This document shows positions 45,640-54,657 of a stretch of 64,000 nucleotides of DNA, in pieces (position 1 is the stretch's first letter; each line of letters begins with the position of its first letter). The notes below the pieces were generated by a model. The model worked only from the letters and a program-made list of their open reading frames with translations, was not told the origin of the DNA and did no database searches. A program made the translations under genes and the position numbers. The DNA comes from Aquimonas sp044377145 (lineage in GTDB: Bacteria; Pseudomonadota; Gammaproteobacteria; Xanthomonadales; Xanthomonadaceae): contig NZ_JBILJQ010000023.1 of the NCBI RefSeq assembly GCF_044377145.1, positions 1-64,000 on the forward strand. The letters are read 5' to 3'.

Positions 45640-46578
45640 ATGCCCAGCCGTCCATCGCCACAACGCCCGCGTTCCAACACCCTGCGCCGGCCTGCGCTTG
45701 CCCTGTTCTGCAGCCTCGCGCTGGCCGCGCCGGTGCATGCGCAGCTGATCGACAACAGCCGCGAGCGCGTCGCCTTCGACACCCCCGAGGGCTGGGCGAT
45801 GGCCTGGGTCACCGCGTCCAGCCTGATGACCGGCTTCGGCAGCGTGCCCGTGCTGGCGCCGGGCGAGCTGAGTGCGAGCGCCGAACTCGGCAGCATCCCG
45901 ACGTTGAGCGAAGCGCAGCAGCGAGTGGGCTTCGGCGGGCTGAAGGACGAAGACCTCAACAAATCGCCGCTGTTCGGGCGGCTGCGGGCGGGCCTGGGTC
46001 TGCCGGCGGGCTGGGTGCTTGAACTGGGTTGGACGCCACCGCTGCGGATCGATGGCGCGCGTGCGCGCGAGCTGTTCGCGCTCGGGCTGGGGCGTTCACT
46101 GCTTGAGCGCGAGCGCTGGCGGCTGTCGCTGCGTGTGCACGGCCAATACGGCCAGGTGCAGGGCGATATCACCTGCCCACGGCAGCTGGCCGGCAATCCC
46201 GACCGCAGCATCAACCGCTACGGCTGCATCGAGCCCTCGGACGACCGCATCCGCATGCGCTATCACGCGCTGGAGTCGAATCTCGAATGGGGCGATCGGC
46301 AAGGCCTGCGTGGGCACGCCAGCCTGGGCTTCGCGCGCTTCGAGCCGGAAGTGCAGGTCAACGCTCGCTCGGCCGGGCTGATCAGCCAGCCGCAGCTGGC
46401 CAGCAGCGGCTCTGCGCCCTATCTCGCAGTCGGCGCAACCCAGCCGTTCGGCACGCACTGGGAGGCCGCCGTCGAGACGCTGTACGTACCGCTGGAGGTC
46501 GAACGGCGCGGTAGCGCGCGTGAGCACGACGCCTATTGGAGCCTGCGCGTGCTGCTGCGCTATCGATGGGGTCGCTGA
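45640..46578 (+). CDS. outer-membrane beta-barrel-like protein of unknown function
   Basis: A 312-residue exported protein. The signal peptide ends APVHAQ (about residue 33). The body shows alternating hydrophobic strands (WVLELGWTPPLRI, RLSLRVHGQYGQVQG, LRGHASLGFARFEPEVQV) and ends RVLLRYRWGR, typical of a small outer-membrane barrel. Two cysteines (ITCPRQL and YGCIEPS) could form a disulfide in a loop. The ATG at 45640 is used, with a GGAAG 10 bp upstream. It is convergent with the peroxidase gene. Confidence 0.65.
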   Translation: MPSRPSPQRPRSNTLRRPALALFCSLALAAPVHAQLIDNSRERVAFDTPEGWAMAWVTASSLMTGFGSVPVLAPGELSASAELGSIPTLSEAQQRVGFGGLKDEDLNKSPLFGRLRAGLGLPAGWVLELGWTPPLRIDGARARELFALGLGRSLLERERWRLSLRVHGQYGQVQGDITCPRQLAGNPDRSINRYGCIEPSDDRIRMRYHALESNLEWGDRQGLRGHASLGFARFEPEVQVNARSAGLISQPQLASSGSAPYLAVGATQPFGTHWEAAVETLYVPLEVERRGSAREHDAYWSLRVLLRYRWGR

Positions 46579-46661
46579 GCACGGCCGCGCCCGCATCGCG
46601 AGGTGGTCGCGCGTGTCAGACGCGCGCCACGCTCAATTCAGCGACATACCGAAGTATCCAT

Positions 46662-46701
46662 CCACCGCAGGGCGGGCGCCCTTGCGCTCGCCCTGCGGTG
46701 G
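46662..46701. terminator. strong hairpin between convergent genes
   Basis: A perfect 13-bp GC-rich stem (46662-46674 with 46689-46701) with a 14-base loop lies in the 141-bp gap between the barrel-protein and peroxidase genes. It probably terminates both transcripts, though no T-tract is present. Confidence 0.6.
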
Positions 46702-46719
46702 TCTGCCGCTGACTCAGGC

Positions 46720-48768
46720 TCAGATCCCCTCAAGGAATCCGGGCAGCACCGCACCACCCTGACGGCCCACCGCCGGGATCTCGCGCATGCGGTCGCGAGC
46801 GCTGCCGTCAGCCTCGCGCACCACGCGGCCATCGGGATATCGCAGGGCGCCATCGGGCACGAACAGCTGCGGGTGGTCGAACGGCGCGCTGCGGCGGCGC
46901 ACGCGCTCGTCGGTCAAGGCCTTCATGAAGGCGACCAGATCGTCGACCTGCGCTTCGCTGAGCCCGAGCGCGCCGATCTCGAAATCGATGAACTGCACAT
47001 TGGCCTCGCGGAAGTTGCCGCCGCGGTTGTAGAAGCGCACCGCATCGTGCAGAGACAGCTCACCGCCGTTGTGGAAGTACGGCGCGGTCAGCTCGATATT
47101 GCGCAGGCTCGGCACCTTGAAGGCGCCCATGGTCGAGGTGCGCTCGCCGCGCGCCAGCGGCGGGTTGGCGATGTTCGGGTAGGCCTGGCCCAGCAGCTCC
47201 GGGCTGGCGACCTGGGCAGGGTCCATCGTCAAGAGTTCGGATACCGACAGCGGATTGCCGAACGGGTCGCGCGCGCCGAGGCCCAGATCCTCCCAGGTCG
47301 GGCGTACGCCGATGTTGTAGAAGCTCTGGTCGTACACCACCGTCTCGCATTCGCCGTTGAGCATGCGCTCGACGATCTCACCGGGCTCGCCCTCGGCGCC
47401 GAGCAGGATCCGCAGCGAGGCATTGGTGAACTCGGCGCCGGCATGGCAGGCCGAGCAGGCGGCAGGCGCGGTCTGGCTGGTGAACAGCGCCAAGCCGCGC
47501 AATTGAGCGGCGGTGAGCGCGCTGTGCTGACCCTCGAAATAGCGGTCGATGGGTGCGTCGTCCGAGATCAGAGTGTTCTCGTACAGCTGGATCGCCAGGC
47601 CGAAGAACAGCGAGAAGTTGTACTCGATCAGGCTGTACTCATCACTGCGCAGCGGCCGGCCCGGATGCGCGCGCAGGCTGCGGCTGCCGTCGCCCGCCAC
47701 ATGCACGATGCGGTTGGAGTTCCACCAGCGCGGATGGAAAGCCGCCTTGACCAGGGTCTCGTAGCGCAGGTTCAGGCCGGGACGCTGCTGGAACGGCGTG
47801 CTGGAGGTCAAGCCCACCAGCACGCTGTCGTCCCAGGCCACCTTCTGCTTGGCCAACGGCGTCGCACTGGCGAGGCGCCGCCCGGCGTCCAGAAAGCGAC
47901 GGCCGCGGAACGACATCTCGAAGTCACTGCCCACCGGCGCCACCGCCTGCGAGGCCATCGCACCGGGTTCGATGCGCACCTGCACGAACTGCGGCGCATG
48001 CGGCAGATCTGCCCGCACCACACGCGCATCGGCGTCACGCGCGCCGTGCTCGTTGACGCCGTTGAACACCTGGTCGGCGCGGCCGTCCCAGAACGAACGG
48101 CGCGCGAACGCCGCATTGATCACGGTAGGCGTATTGCGCGGTTCCACCCGCCGCACATTGGCACCGTGCACCTGGTAGACCGCATCCGCCAGCGGGCTGC
48201 CGCGATCGGCGCTGGCGCCGCGCTCGGCGCCCTCGAAACGGTTGAGCTTCATGCCCTGCGAGGAGACCACGTCGTCCACCGAACGCAGCAGCTGCGAGAA
48301 GCGGTCGTTCGGATCCGCCAGCGAATGCAGCGGAAAATCGGACGGCTGCAGCGCGTGGTTGGGGCCGGCCAGCTCAAACGTGGTCTGCGCGTTGTCGAGA
48401 CCGCCGGTCGCGATCTGGTTGACCGAGCGTGGATCGGCACCGGCGCGGAAGTGACAGCTGGCGCAGGACTGCACGCCGTCGCTGCCGACCTGCATGTCCC
48501 AGAACAAGGCCTTGCCCAGCGCGATCGCCATCGAACGATTGACCACATAGGTCGAAAGATCGGGCGGCTCGATCGGACGGATTCGACGCAGGCTGCCAGG
48601 GCCGGGGTTCTTGTCAGGGAATGGATTGATGTCGCACTCGCCCTCGCGCGCGGCGTGCGCGGTCTCGACCAGGGCCACAGGCGAGATCAGGGCGGCAAAG
48701 AGGCAGAGCCCCAGGCTTGAGGCAAACGCACGCAGGCGTTGGCGGCGGCGGGGTGAATAGGTGTTCAT
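46720..48768 (-). CDS. di-heme cytochrome c peroxidase-family protein
   Basis: A 682-residue exported protein with a signal peptide (cleavage near ETAHA). Two c-type heme motifs are seen: CASCH at about residue 101 and CSACH at about residue 445. The region between and after them matches the CcpA/MauG fold (FWDGRADQVFNG, GLALFTSQTAPAACSACHAG, VPSLRNIELTAPYFHNG). It is longer than classical bacterial peroxidases (about 330 residues), with an insertion between the hemes. It may reduce peroxide or oxidise another substrate. The gene lies in the accessory block with another cytochrome and a carotenoid oxygenase. Confidence 0.87.
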   Translation of the reverse strand: MNTYSPRRRQRLRAFASSLGLCLFAALISPVALVETAHAAREGECDINPFPDKNPGPGSLRRIRPIEPPDLSTYVVNRSMAIALGKALFWDMQVGSDGVQSCASCHFRAGADPRSVNQIATGGLDNAQTTFELAGPNHALQPSDFPLHSLADPNDRFSQLLRSVDDVVSSQGMKLNRFEGAERGASADRGSPLADAVYQVHGANVRRVEPRNTPTVINAAFARRSFWDGRADQVFNGVNEHGARDADARVVRADLPHAPQFVQVRIEPGAMASQAVAPVGSDFEMSFRGRRFLDAGRRLASATPLAKQKVAWDDSVLVGLTSSTPFQQRPGLNLRYETLVKAAFHPRWWNSNRIVHVAGDGSRSLRAHPGRPLRSDEYSLIEYNFSLFFGLAIQLYENTLISDDAPIDRYFEGQHSALTAAQLRGLALFTSQTAPAACSACHAGAEFTNASLRILLGAEGEPGEIVERMLNGECETVVYDQSFYNIGVRPTWEDLGLGARDPFGNPLSVSELLTMDPAQVASPELLGQAYPNIANPPLARGERTSTMGAFKVPSLRNIELTAPYFHNGGELSLHDAVRFYNRGGNFREANVQFIDFEIGALGLSEAQVDDLVAFMKALTDERVRRRSAPFDHPQLFVPDGALRYPDGRVVREADGSARDRMREIPAVGRQGGAVLPGFLEGI

Positions 48769-49164
48769 GGGAAGGCTCCGGGCTGGGTCAGGTCAGGGAC
48801 GCGAAGCACATGGCCTGCCGTCCCCTGCGCGCATGCTCCGCGTCGATTGCGGAGTGCGCGTGTCGCCGACATGGCAACCAGTTGAAGGATTCATTGCGCA
48901 GTGACCGGAGCGCTGCCTGCCGACTGCCGACTGCAGACAAGGCCATTCAAACGACGCAGGGTCGCCGTTCCGACAGCAGAACCCGCGGCTGCCGACAAAG
49001 CGCATGCGCTGTGCCTTGGCCATGACTGCATGCAGAAACAGCCGCTCGCGCAAGGCCGGCGCCATGCGCCTGGCGCTGGGTCCAGCGCGCGCGTTCGTCT
49101 GGCGCAGCGGCTTTGCGCCGCTGCACACCGAAGCCAATGGCGCCTTTGCGCCCGGACGAACAGT
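48769..49164. other. gene-free interval upstream of the peroxidase gene
   Basis: These 396 bp between the carotenoid oxygenase stop and the peroxidase start contain a doubled TGCCGAC (about 48918-48932) and only low-quality ORFs. The peroxidase promoter should lie here, but I could not pick one out. Confidence 0.4.
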
Positions 49165-50670
49165 TCAGCCGGGATTGAAATGCCCATGAAAGCCCAGCGG
49201 AAAGCTGCGCTGCAGCCAGACTGTCGCCAACGGGCCGTTTTCAATGCGCTCGGCATCGAGCACCGCAAGGCCGGTACGGTCGCGGTCGCTGTCCAGCACA
49301 GTGCCGAGCAGCCAGCCGGCGTTGGCCCGGTCGCTGCCGGGCCTGGGCACGAACACATGCTCTTCGGCCAGAACTCGCGCGCCGTAGTGATGCACCGTGC
49401 GCGTGCCGCGCTCGGCATCGATCGCCGCCACTGCGTTCGCGTACGGCACGTCGCGCGCGCCCACAGTGAGCGGTGCGTACAGCATTGCGCCGCGATCACC
49501 CGCGCTGCGTGGATCGAACTGCGGGAACTCCAGCCCGCGCAGGCCTTGATCGACCCAGCGCGCGTGACCGGCGGCAAGGTCGATACACAGGCTGCTCAGA
49601 CGCGCCCCCTCGCCTTCGACGATCGGCTCATGCTCGCCGCGCATCGCCGCGGCCATCGGCGACACCGCCTCGGCACTGTCCTCGTGCAGCACCGCGCGCA
49701 GCTCGATCACGCCGTCGCGTTCGAAGGCATCGCCAAAGTGGTAGGCCATGCCGAAGTCGGCTTCGAACCAGCGCGGGGCGTCGAGTGCATCCTTGGGCAC
49801 CACCGCGATCCGGCAAGGCAAATCGGGCGCGAACTTCAGCCGCTCGAAGAACGGCCCGCTGTCGCCCATGCGATAGGGCGTCAGCACGAACAGCAGATGT
49901 TTCTGCGTCATCGCAAACGCGTGCAGATAGCCGGGTGCGGGTGTTGGCAGCAGCTGATGCTTGAGCAACTGCCCGTCGGCGCCGATTCGCCAGATCAGCA
50001 GCCCGCTGCCGCCGAGCACGTCCAGCGAACCGAAGTTCCACAGCGAGCCATCGACTTCGCGCAGCGGGTGCGCAGAGAACGGTGCGGACTCCATGCCCTG
50101 TGCCCAGGTCACCGGACCCAGCGTGACTAACGTATCGGGATGCAGCTCGTAGGCCGAACCGGCCTCCCACAGCGCGAACAAACGACCGTCGATCACGGTG
50201 ACCGCAGTGTTGGCGACATTGACGTCATCGTTGTTGCGGACCGCAACTGCAGCCTCGACCCGCGAACCGGCTGCCGGCAGCACGAAGCGCCCCGCCTTGT
50301 CCTCACGCTGGTACTTCGACGTGCTGACCATCCGCGCGCGATGCTCGACCCCGCGCGGTGTGATCTTCCAGGCGTGCACCAGGCCATCGCCATCGAACCA
50401 GTGGCTATAACGCTGGCCGCCACGCTCGAACAGGGCCGGCCCATTGCGATACAGGGTGCCGGCCAGACCTTCGGGCAAGCGGCCTTCCAGTGCGACTTTG
50501 CTAGGCCCGAAGGCCTCGCCGTCAATACTCTGCCAGCCCGCGAGGTAGGGATGCGCAGCGCGGCTGCGGGCAAACGCATCGATGGCGCTGTCGGCGCGCA
50601 GCAGGCGCGGCGACAGCATCAGGCCGCCGGCTGCGGCAGCCAGTGAACCCAGGAAACGACGACGGTCCAT
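49165..50670 (-). CDS. carotenoid/stilbene cleavage oxygenase
   Basis: A 501-residue carotenoid oxygenase (RPE65 family), a seven-bladed propeller with Fe(II) held by four histidines. A Tat-type signal (MDRRRFLGSLAAAAGG) predicts folded export. Family motifs are GTLYRNGPALFERGG, SHWFDGDGLVHAW, and FSAHPLREVDGSLWNFG, with later histidines in YLHAFAMTQKHLLFV and FHGHFNPG at the C-terminus. The substrate (carotenoid or stilbene) cannot be inferred. DUF2141 is 17 bp upstream and in the same operon. Confidence 0.9.
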   Translation of the reverse strand: MDRRRFLGSLAAAAGGLMLSPRLLRADSAIDAFARSRAAHPYLAGWQSIDGEAFGPSKVALEGRLPEGLAGTLYRNGPALFERGGQRYSHWFDGDGLVHAWKITPRGVEHRARMVSTSKYQREDKAGRFVLPAAGSRVEAAVAVRNNDDVNVANTAVTVIDGRLFALWEAGSAYELHPDTLVTLGPVTWAQGMESAPFSAHPLREVDGSLWNFGSLDVLGGSGLLIWRIGADGQLLKHQLLPTPAPGYLHAFAMTQKHLLFVLTPYRMGDSGPFFERLKFAPDLPCRIAVVPKDALDAPRWFEADFGMAYHFGDAFERDGVIELRAVLHEDSAEAVSPMAAAMRGEHEPIVEGEGARLSSLCIDLAAGHARWVDQGLRGLEFPQFDPRSAGDRGAMLYAPLTVGARDVPYANAVAAIDAERGTRTVHHYGARVLAEEHVFVPRPGSDRANAGWLLGTVLDSDRDRTGLAVLDAERIENGPLATVWLQRSFPLGFHGHFNPG

Positions 50671-50687
50671 GGCGGGCTTCCTGTTTA

Positions 50688-51128
50688 TCAGCGCAGACGC
50701 AGCTGGATGCGGGTGCCGGCCTCGACCAGCTCGATGCGGGCTTCGTCGAACGTGGCCTTGCGCATCACTTCGGGGTTGTTGCTGAAACCATAGCCCTCGA
50801 TCGGCATGCCCATGAAGTTGGCGTCGAGCTTGCCGTTACCGTTCTGGTCGTGCATCACCTGCACCGCATAGCTGCCGGGCGCCAGGCCCTCGAACCTCAG
50901 CACCGCTGTGTCCCCGGTGGGTGAATGCAGCTGCGCCGCCGCAGGCTCGCCCTTGCCATCCCAGCCTCCGGTGCTGCCGTGGACCGCCACCATCAGCTGG
51001 CCCTCGGTGCTGCGGATATCGGTGATCTCGACTTCCAGCGTGCCGGCGGAGGCGAATGAGCTCGCGAACAGCGCGGCCGCCACAGCGGCGATGCGAACGC
51101 GGGGGCGGAAGGCAGTGGACATCGACAT
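50688..51128 (-). CDS. DUF2141 secreted protein
   Basis: A 146-residue exported beta-sandwich protein with a signal peptide ending ASSFASAG (about residue 30). DUF2141 markers are GQLMVAVHG, YAVQVMHDQNGNGKLDANFMG (first part) and EGYGFSNNP. The ATG at 51128 has GGAG six bases upstream; the second ATG at 51122 is less well placed. It is first in an operon with the carotenoid oxygenase, a pairing I recall from other proteobacteria. Its function is not known. Confidence 0.85.
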   Translation of the reverse strand: MSMSTAFRPRVRIAAVAAALFASSFASAGTLEVEITDIRSTEGQLMVAVHGSTGGWDGKGEPAAAQLHSPTGDTAVLRFEGLAPGSYAVQVMHDQNGNGKLDANFMGMPIEGYGFSNNPEVMRKATFDEARIELVEAGTRIQLRLR

Positions 51129-51257
51129 GGGTGTCTCCAGTGGCAGGACCTTGCGGCCGGTGGAGACAGTCTCCGCGGCGTGCCTCGCCGCGGGCAGGTG
51201 ACCGCGGTCATGTTGGAGCCCTGTCTAAAGTCACCTTGGAGGTCGGATGGAGCGGAC

Positions 51258-51278
51258 GGGATTCGGGATTCGGGATGG
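51258..51278 (+). repeat. iterated 7-bp repeat, left arm upstream of valS
   Basis: Three heptads: GGGATTC, GGGATTC, GGGATGG. They are the same type as those upstream of holC. An inverted set lies 145 bp downstream. The DUF2141/valS gap 51129-51562 otherwise holds no gene. Confidence 0.75.
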
Positions 51279-51423
51279 CCGAGGGTTGGCGAGGTCGGGC
51301 TTGGGTGTAGCGCGGCTCACCGCCCGGTGTTGTGCAGCGAAGCGCTTGATGCTGGCGCTTCTGCATCAGACCAAAGCCGGCAAGGGGCTTGGGCTGGCCA
51401 GCCGGAGCCGAAGCTCCCGCTTC

Positions 51424-51451
51424 GAATCCCGAATCCCGAATCCCCATTCCC
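51424..51451 (-). repeat. iterated 7-bp repeat, right arm upstream of valS
   Basis: Four heptads: GAATCCC three times, then CATTCCC, inverted relative to 51258-51278 and 111 bp before the valS start. Confidence 0.75.
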
Positions 51452-51562
51452 CGCCGCCCCGCGCTTCCGACCTCAAGCCCCCTCCCCTACAATTGGCCCC
51501 CCTTTGATTCAGGAGCGGGCGCCGCGCGCATCCATGCGCTGTCGGCCCCATCGAACGCGCGC

Positions 51563-54394
51563 ATGGACAAGAGCTTCAACCCGCAGGATTTCGAATCGAG
51601 CTGGTACGCACGCTGGGAACAGAGCGGCTGCTTCAAGCCGACCGGCACCGGCCCGGCCTACAGCATCCTGCTGCCGCCGCCGAACGTCACCGGCACCCTG
51701 CACATGGGCCACGCGTTCCAGCACACGCTGATGGACACTCTCGTGCGCTACCACCGCATGCGCGGCTTCGACACGCTGTGGCAGATGGGCACCGACCACG
51801 CCGGCATCGCCACCGAGATGGTGGTCAGCCGCAACCTCGCGCTTGAAGGCAAGGGCGAGACCCGCGACAGCCTGGGCCGCGACGGCTTCATCGAGCGCGT
51901 CTGGGCCTGGAAGCAGGAGTCCGGCGACACCATCGAGCGGCAGATGCGCCGCATGGGCACCTCGGGCGACTGGTCGCGCAGCAGCTTCACCATGGACCCG
52001 ATGCCCTCGAAAGCGGTCATCGAGTGCTTCGTGAAGCTGTACGAGCAAGGGCTCATTTACCGCGGCAAGAAATTGGTCAACTGGGACCCGGTGCTGAAGA
52101 CCGCGATCTCCGACCTCGAAGTCGTCAGCGAGGAAGAGGAAGGCCGGCTGTGGTCGATCCGCTACCCGCTGGCGGGTGGCGCCAGCTACGAGCACGTCGA
52201 GGTCGATGCCGAGGGCATCGAAACCCTGCGCGAGACCCGCGACTACCTGGTCGTCGCCACCACCCGCCCCGAAACCATGCTCGGCGACACCGCGGTGATG
52301 GTGCATCCGGAAGACGCGCGCTACGTGAGCCTGATCGGCCAATCGGTGCGCCTGCCGCTGTCGAACCGCGAGATCCCGATCATTGCCGACGCCTACGTCG
52401 ACAAGGCCTTCGGCACCGGCTGCGTCAAGGTCACGCCTGCGCATGACTTCAATGACTATGCGGTGGGCCAGCGGCATGGCCTGCCGATGATCAACATCCT
52501 GACCGACGATGCCGCGATCAACGACAACGGTCCGGAGAAGTACCGCAGCCTCGACCGCTTCGCTGCGCGCAAGGTGGTGCTTGCCGACCTCGAAGCCGAG
52601 GGCTGGCTGCTGGAGGAGAAGAAGCACAAGTTGATGGTGCCGCGTGGCGACCGCACCGGTCAGGTGATCGAGCCCTACCTCACCGACCAGTGGTTCGTGA
52701 GCATGGACACGATGGGCAAGCGCGGGCTGGAGCTGGTCGAGAACGGCACGATCGAGTTCGTGCCGCCGAACTGGATCAACACGTATCGCCACTGGATGGA
52801 AAACATCCAGGACTGGTGCATCAGCCGTCAGCTCTGGTGGGGGCATCGCATTCCGGCCTGGTACGACGAGGCGGGCAACATCGTTGTGGCGCGATCGGAG
52901 GAAGAGGCTTACGCGAAGGTCGCGGCGGAAAGCGGTGGGTCGAGACCCACCCTATGCAGGGACAAGGATGTGCTGGAGACGTGGTTCAGCTCCGCACTCT
53001 GGCCCTTCTCCACCCAGGGCTGGCCGGATGCGTCAGCCATGGGCGAGCGCGGCTTCGAGCGCTACCTGCCGTCCTCGGTGCTGGTGACCGGCTTCGACAT
53101 CATCTTCTTCTGGGTCGCCCGGATGGTGATGATGACCGACCACTTCACCAACCAGATTCCGTTCAAGCACGTCTACATCACCGGCCTGGTGCGCGATGCG
53201 CAGGGCCAGAAGATGTCGAAGTCGAAGGGCAATGTGCTGGACCCGATCGATCTGATCGACGGCATCAGCGCCGATGCGCTGGTGGCCAAGCGCACCTCGG
53301 GCCTCATGAAGCCGCAGGACGCGCCGAAGATCGAGAAGGCCACGCGCAAGGAATTCCCCGAGGGCATTCCCGCCTTCGGTGCCGACGCGCTGCGCTTCAC
53401 CTTCGCCAGCCTCGCTACCCACGGCCGCGACATCAAGTTCGATCTGAACCGCTGCGAGGGCTACAAGAACTTCTGCAACAAGCTGTGGAACTCCGCGCGC
53501 TTCGCGCTGATGAATGTCGGCGAGGCCAGCTTCGAAGGCCAACCGCAGCCGCGCACTGACGCCGAGCGCTGGATTCTGGCCAAGCTCGATCGCATGGTCG
53601 CCGAGGTGCACACGCACTTCGCCGGCTATCGTTTTGATCTGGCCTCGCAGGCGATGTACGAGTTCACTTGGAACGAGTTCTGTGACTGGTTCCTCGAACT
53701 CGCCAAGCCCGCGCTCAGCGGTGACGATGCCGAAGCCGCGAACAGCACTCGCCACACCCTGCTGCACGTGCTGGAAACCCTGCTGCGCGCGCTGCACCCG
53801 CTGATCCCGTTCGTCACCGAGGAGATCTGGCAGCACGTGGCGCCGAAGCTCGGCCGCAGCGCGGAGAGCATCAGCCGCGCCGCCTACCCGGAGGCCAGCG
53901 CTGCGGCCGATCACGCGCAGTCCGAGGCCGATATCGATTGGCTGAAGCGGGTGATCAGCGCGCTGCGCCAGATCCGCAGCGAGCTGCAGCTCAAGCCCAG
54001 CCAGCAGGTGCCCTTGCTGCTGGCCGGCGGCGACGCCAGCGACCACGCGCGGCTCGATCGCTTCGCCGCGCAGATTGGTTTTCTGTGCAAGCTGGAATCG
54101 CAGACCCGAATTGCGTCAGAGGCCGACGCCCCAGCCGCCGCGCCTGCCGTGCTCGGCGCGCTCACCCTGCTGATTCCGTTGGCAGGCCTGGTCGACCCGG
54201 AGGCCGAGCGCACCCGCTTGGACAAAGAGATCAAGCGCATCAGCGGCGAGATCGCCAAGTGCCAGGGCAAGCTCGGCAATGCCAACTTTGTCGCCAACGC
54301 ACCGGAAGAAGTCGTCGTGCAGGAGCGCCAGCGCATCGCCGATTTCAGCACCCAGCTGAAAGGCCTGCAGGCGCAGCGCGACCGCTTGGGTTAG
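51563..54394 (+). CDS. valS: valyl-tRNA synthetase
   Basis: A 943-residue class I aminoacyl-tRNA synthetase. The HIGH motif is in PPNVTGTLHMGHAF, the editing domain contains TTRPETMLGDTAVMVHP, and KMSKS is in GQKMSKSKGN. A C-terminal coiled-coil arm (about residues 880-943) is present. The ATG at 51563 is chosen because MDKSFNPQDFESSWY is the family N-terminus. An unusual GC-rich palindrome is embedded in the coding sequence at 52934-52951 (residues GGSRPTL). Confidence 0.96.
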   Translation: MDKSFNPQDFESSWYARWEQSGCFKPTGTGPAYSILLPPPNVTGTLHMGHAFQHTLMDTLVRYHRMRGFDTLWQMGTDHAGIATEMVVSRNLALEGKGETRDSLGRDGFIERVWAWKQESGDTIERQMRRMGTSGDWSRSSFTMDPMPSKAVIECFVKLYEQGLIYRGKKLVNWDPVLKTAISDLEVVSEEEEGRLWSIRYPLAGGASYEHVEVDAEGIETLRETRDYLVVATTRPETMLGDTAVMVHPEDARYVSLIGQSVRLPLSNREIPIIADAYVDKAFGTGCVKVTPAHDFNDYAVGQRHGLPMINILTDDAAINDNGPEKYRSLDRFAARKVVLADLEAEGWLLEEKKHKLMVPRGDRTGQVIEPYLTDQWFVSMDTMGKRGLELVENGTIEFVPPNWINTYRHWMENIQDWCISRQLWWGHRIPAWYDEAGNIVVARSEEEAYAKVAAESGGSRPTLCRDKDVLETWFSSALWPFSTQGWPDASAMGERGFERYLPSSVLVTGFDIIFFWVARMVMMTDHFTNQIPFKHVYITGLVRDAQGQKMSKSKGNVLDPIDLIDGISADALVAKRTSGLMKPQDAPKIEKATRKEFPEGIPAFGADALRFTFASLATHGRDIKFDLNRCEGYKNFCNKLWNSARFALMNVGEASFEGQPQPRTDAERWILAKLDRMVAEVHTHFAGYRFDLASQAMYEFTWNEFCDWFLELAKPALSGDDAEAANSTRHTLLHVLETLLRALHPLIPFVTEEIWQHVAPKLGRSAESISRAAYPEASAAADHAQSEADIDWLKRVISALRQIRSELQLKPSQQVPLLLAGGDASDHARLDRFAAQIGFLCKLESQTRIASEADAPAAAPAVLGALTLLIPLAGLVDPEAERTRLDKEIKRISGEIAKCQGKLGNANFVANAPEEVVVQERQRIADFSTQLKGLQAQRDRLG
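52934..52951. repeat. palindrome embedded in valS
   Basis: GGTGGGTC and GACCCACC flank a 2-base GA spacer, giving an 8-bp perfect inverted repeat. It encodes GGSRPT just before the conserved DVLETWFSSALWPF block, where ValS proteins vary in sequence. The unit looks like a short intergenic repeat that has been accommodated in frame. Confidence 0.5.
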
Positions 54395-54409
54395 GCCGAC
54401 GGGCTTGTA

Positions 54410-54604
54410 CCCGCCGCAAGCCCGAGAGCGTCGGCAAGCAGTCCCCCGGGCGCGCATACGTTTTGCATCACGCTCCCTTTGAATGTGCGGCGGCGGTCGG
54501 CCGTCGCACAGCCAAGGGGAACACAATGCTTCGAAATCGCCTGATCGGCGTGACCCTTCTGATCCGCCTGGTTCCGCTGATGGCGCCCGGCGGATTCTCC
54601 AGCT
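54410..54604 (+). repeat. 195-bp duplication, copy A (chemoreceptor leader and start)
   Basis: Corresponds without gaps to 57825-58019, with about 27 differences by hand alignment. It carries the same AAGGGGAACACAATG ribosome-binding site and start, and the first 26 or so codons of the chemoreceptor (MLRNRLIGVTLLI). The similarity ends abruptly at TTCTCCAGC, after which the kinase gene begins. Confidence 0.85.
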
Positions 54605-54657
54605 GCTTCGGCGATCGCTTGGGACAACACCCGTGTCGGTTTCCGATCTCGGCGTGA
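54526..54657 (+). pseudogene. truncated chemoreceptor start (43 codons)
   Basis: Begins MLRNRLIGVTLLIRLVPL, nearly identical to the chemoreceptor at 57941, then diverges and stops at 54655-54657. The strong ribosome-binding site is intact, so it may be translated as a leader peptide. Its stop overlaps a GTG (54654) that is in frame with the kinase, which could allow translational coupling. Confidence 0.6.

Noticed and set aside
46603..48720. 705-codon plus-strand open frame
   Set aside because: Antisense to the di-heme peroxidase with two CxxCH motifs; no domain is seen in the plus-strand product.
54654..54656. GTG 54654 as the kinase start
   Set aside because: It overlaps the leader-peptide stop attractively but has no ribosome-binding site of its own. 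GTG 54633 has one, so it was preferred, with the alternative noted.
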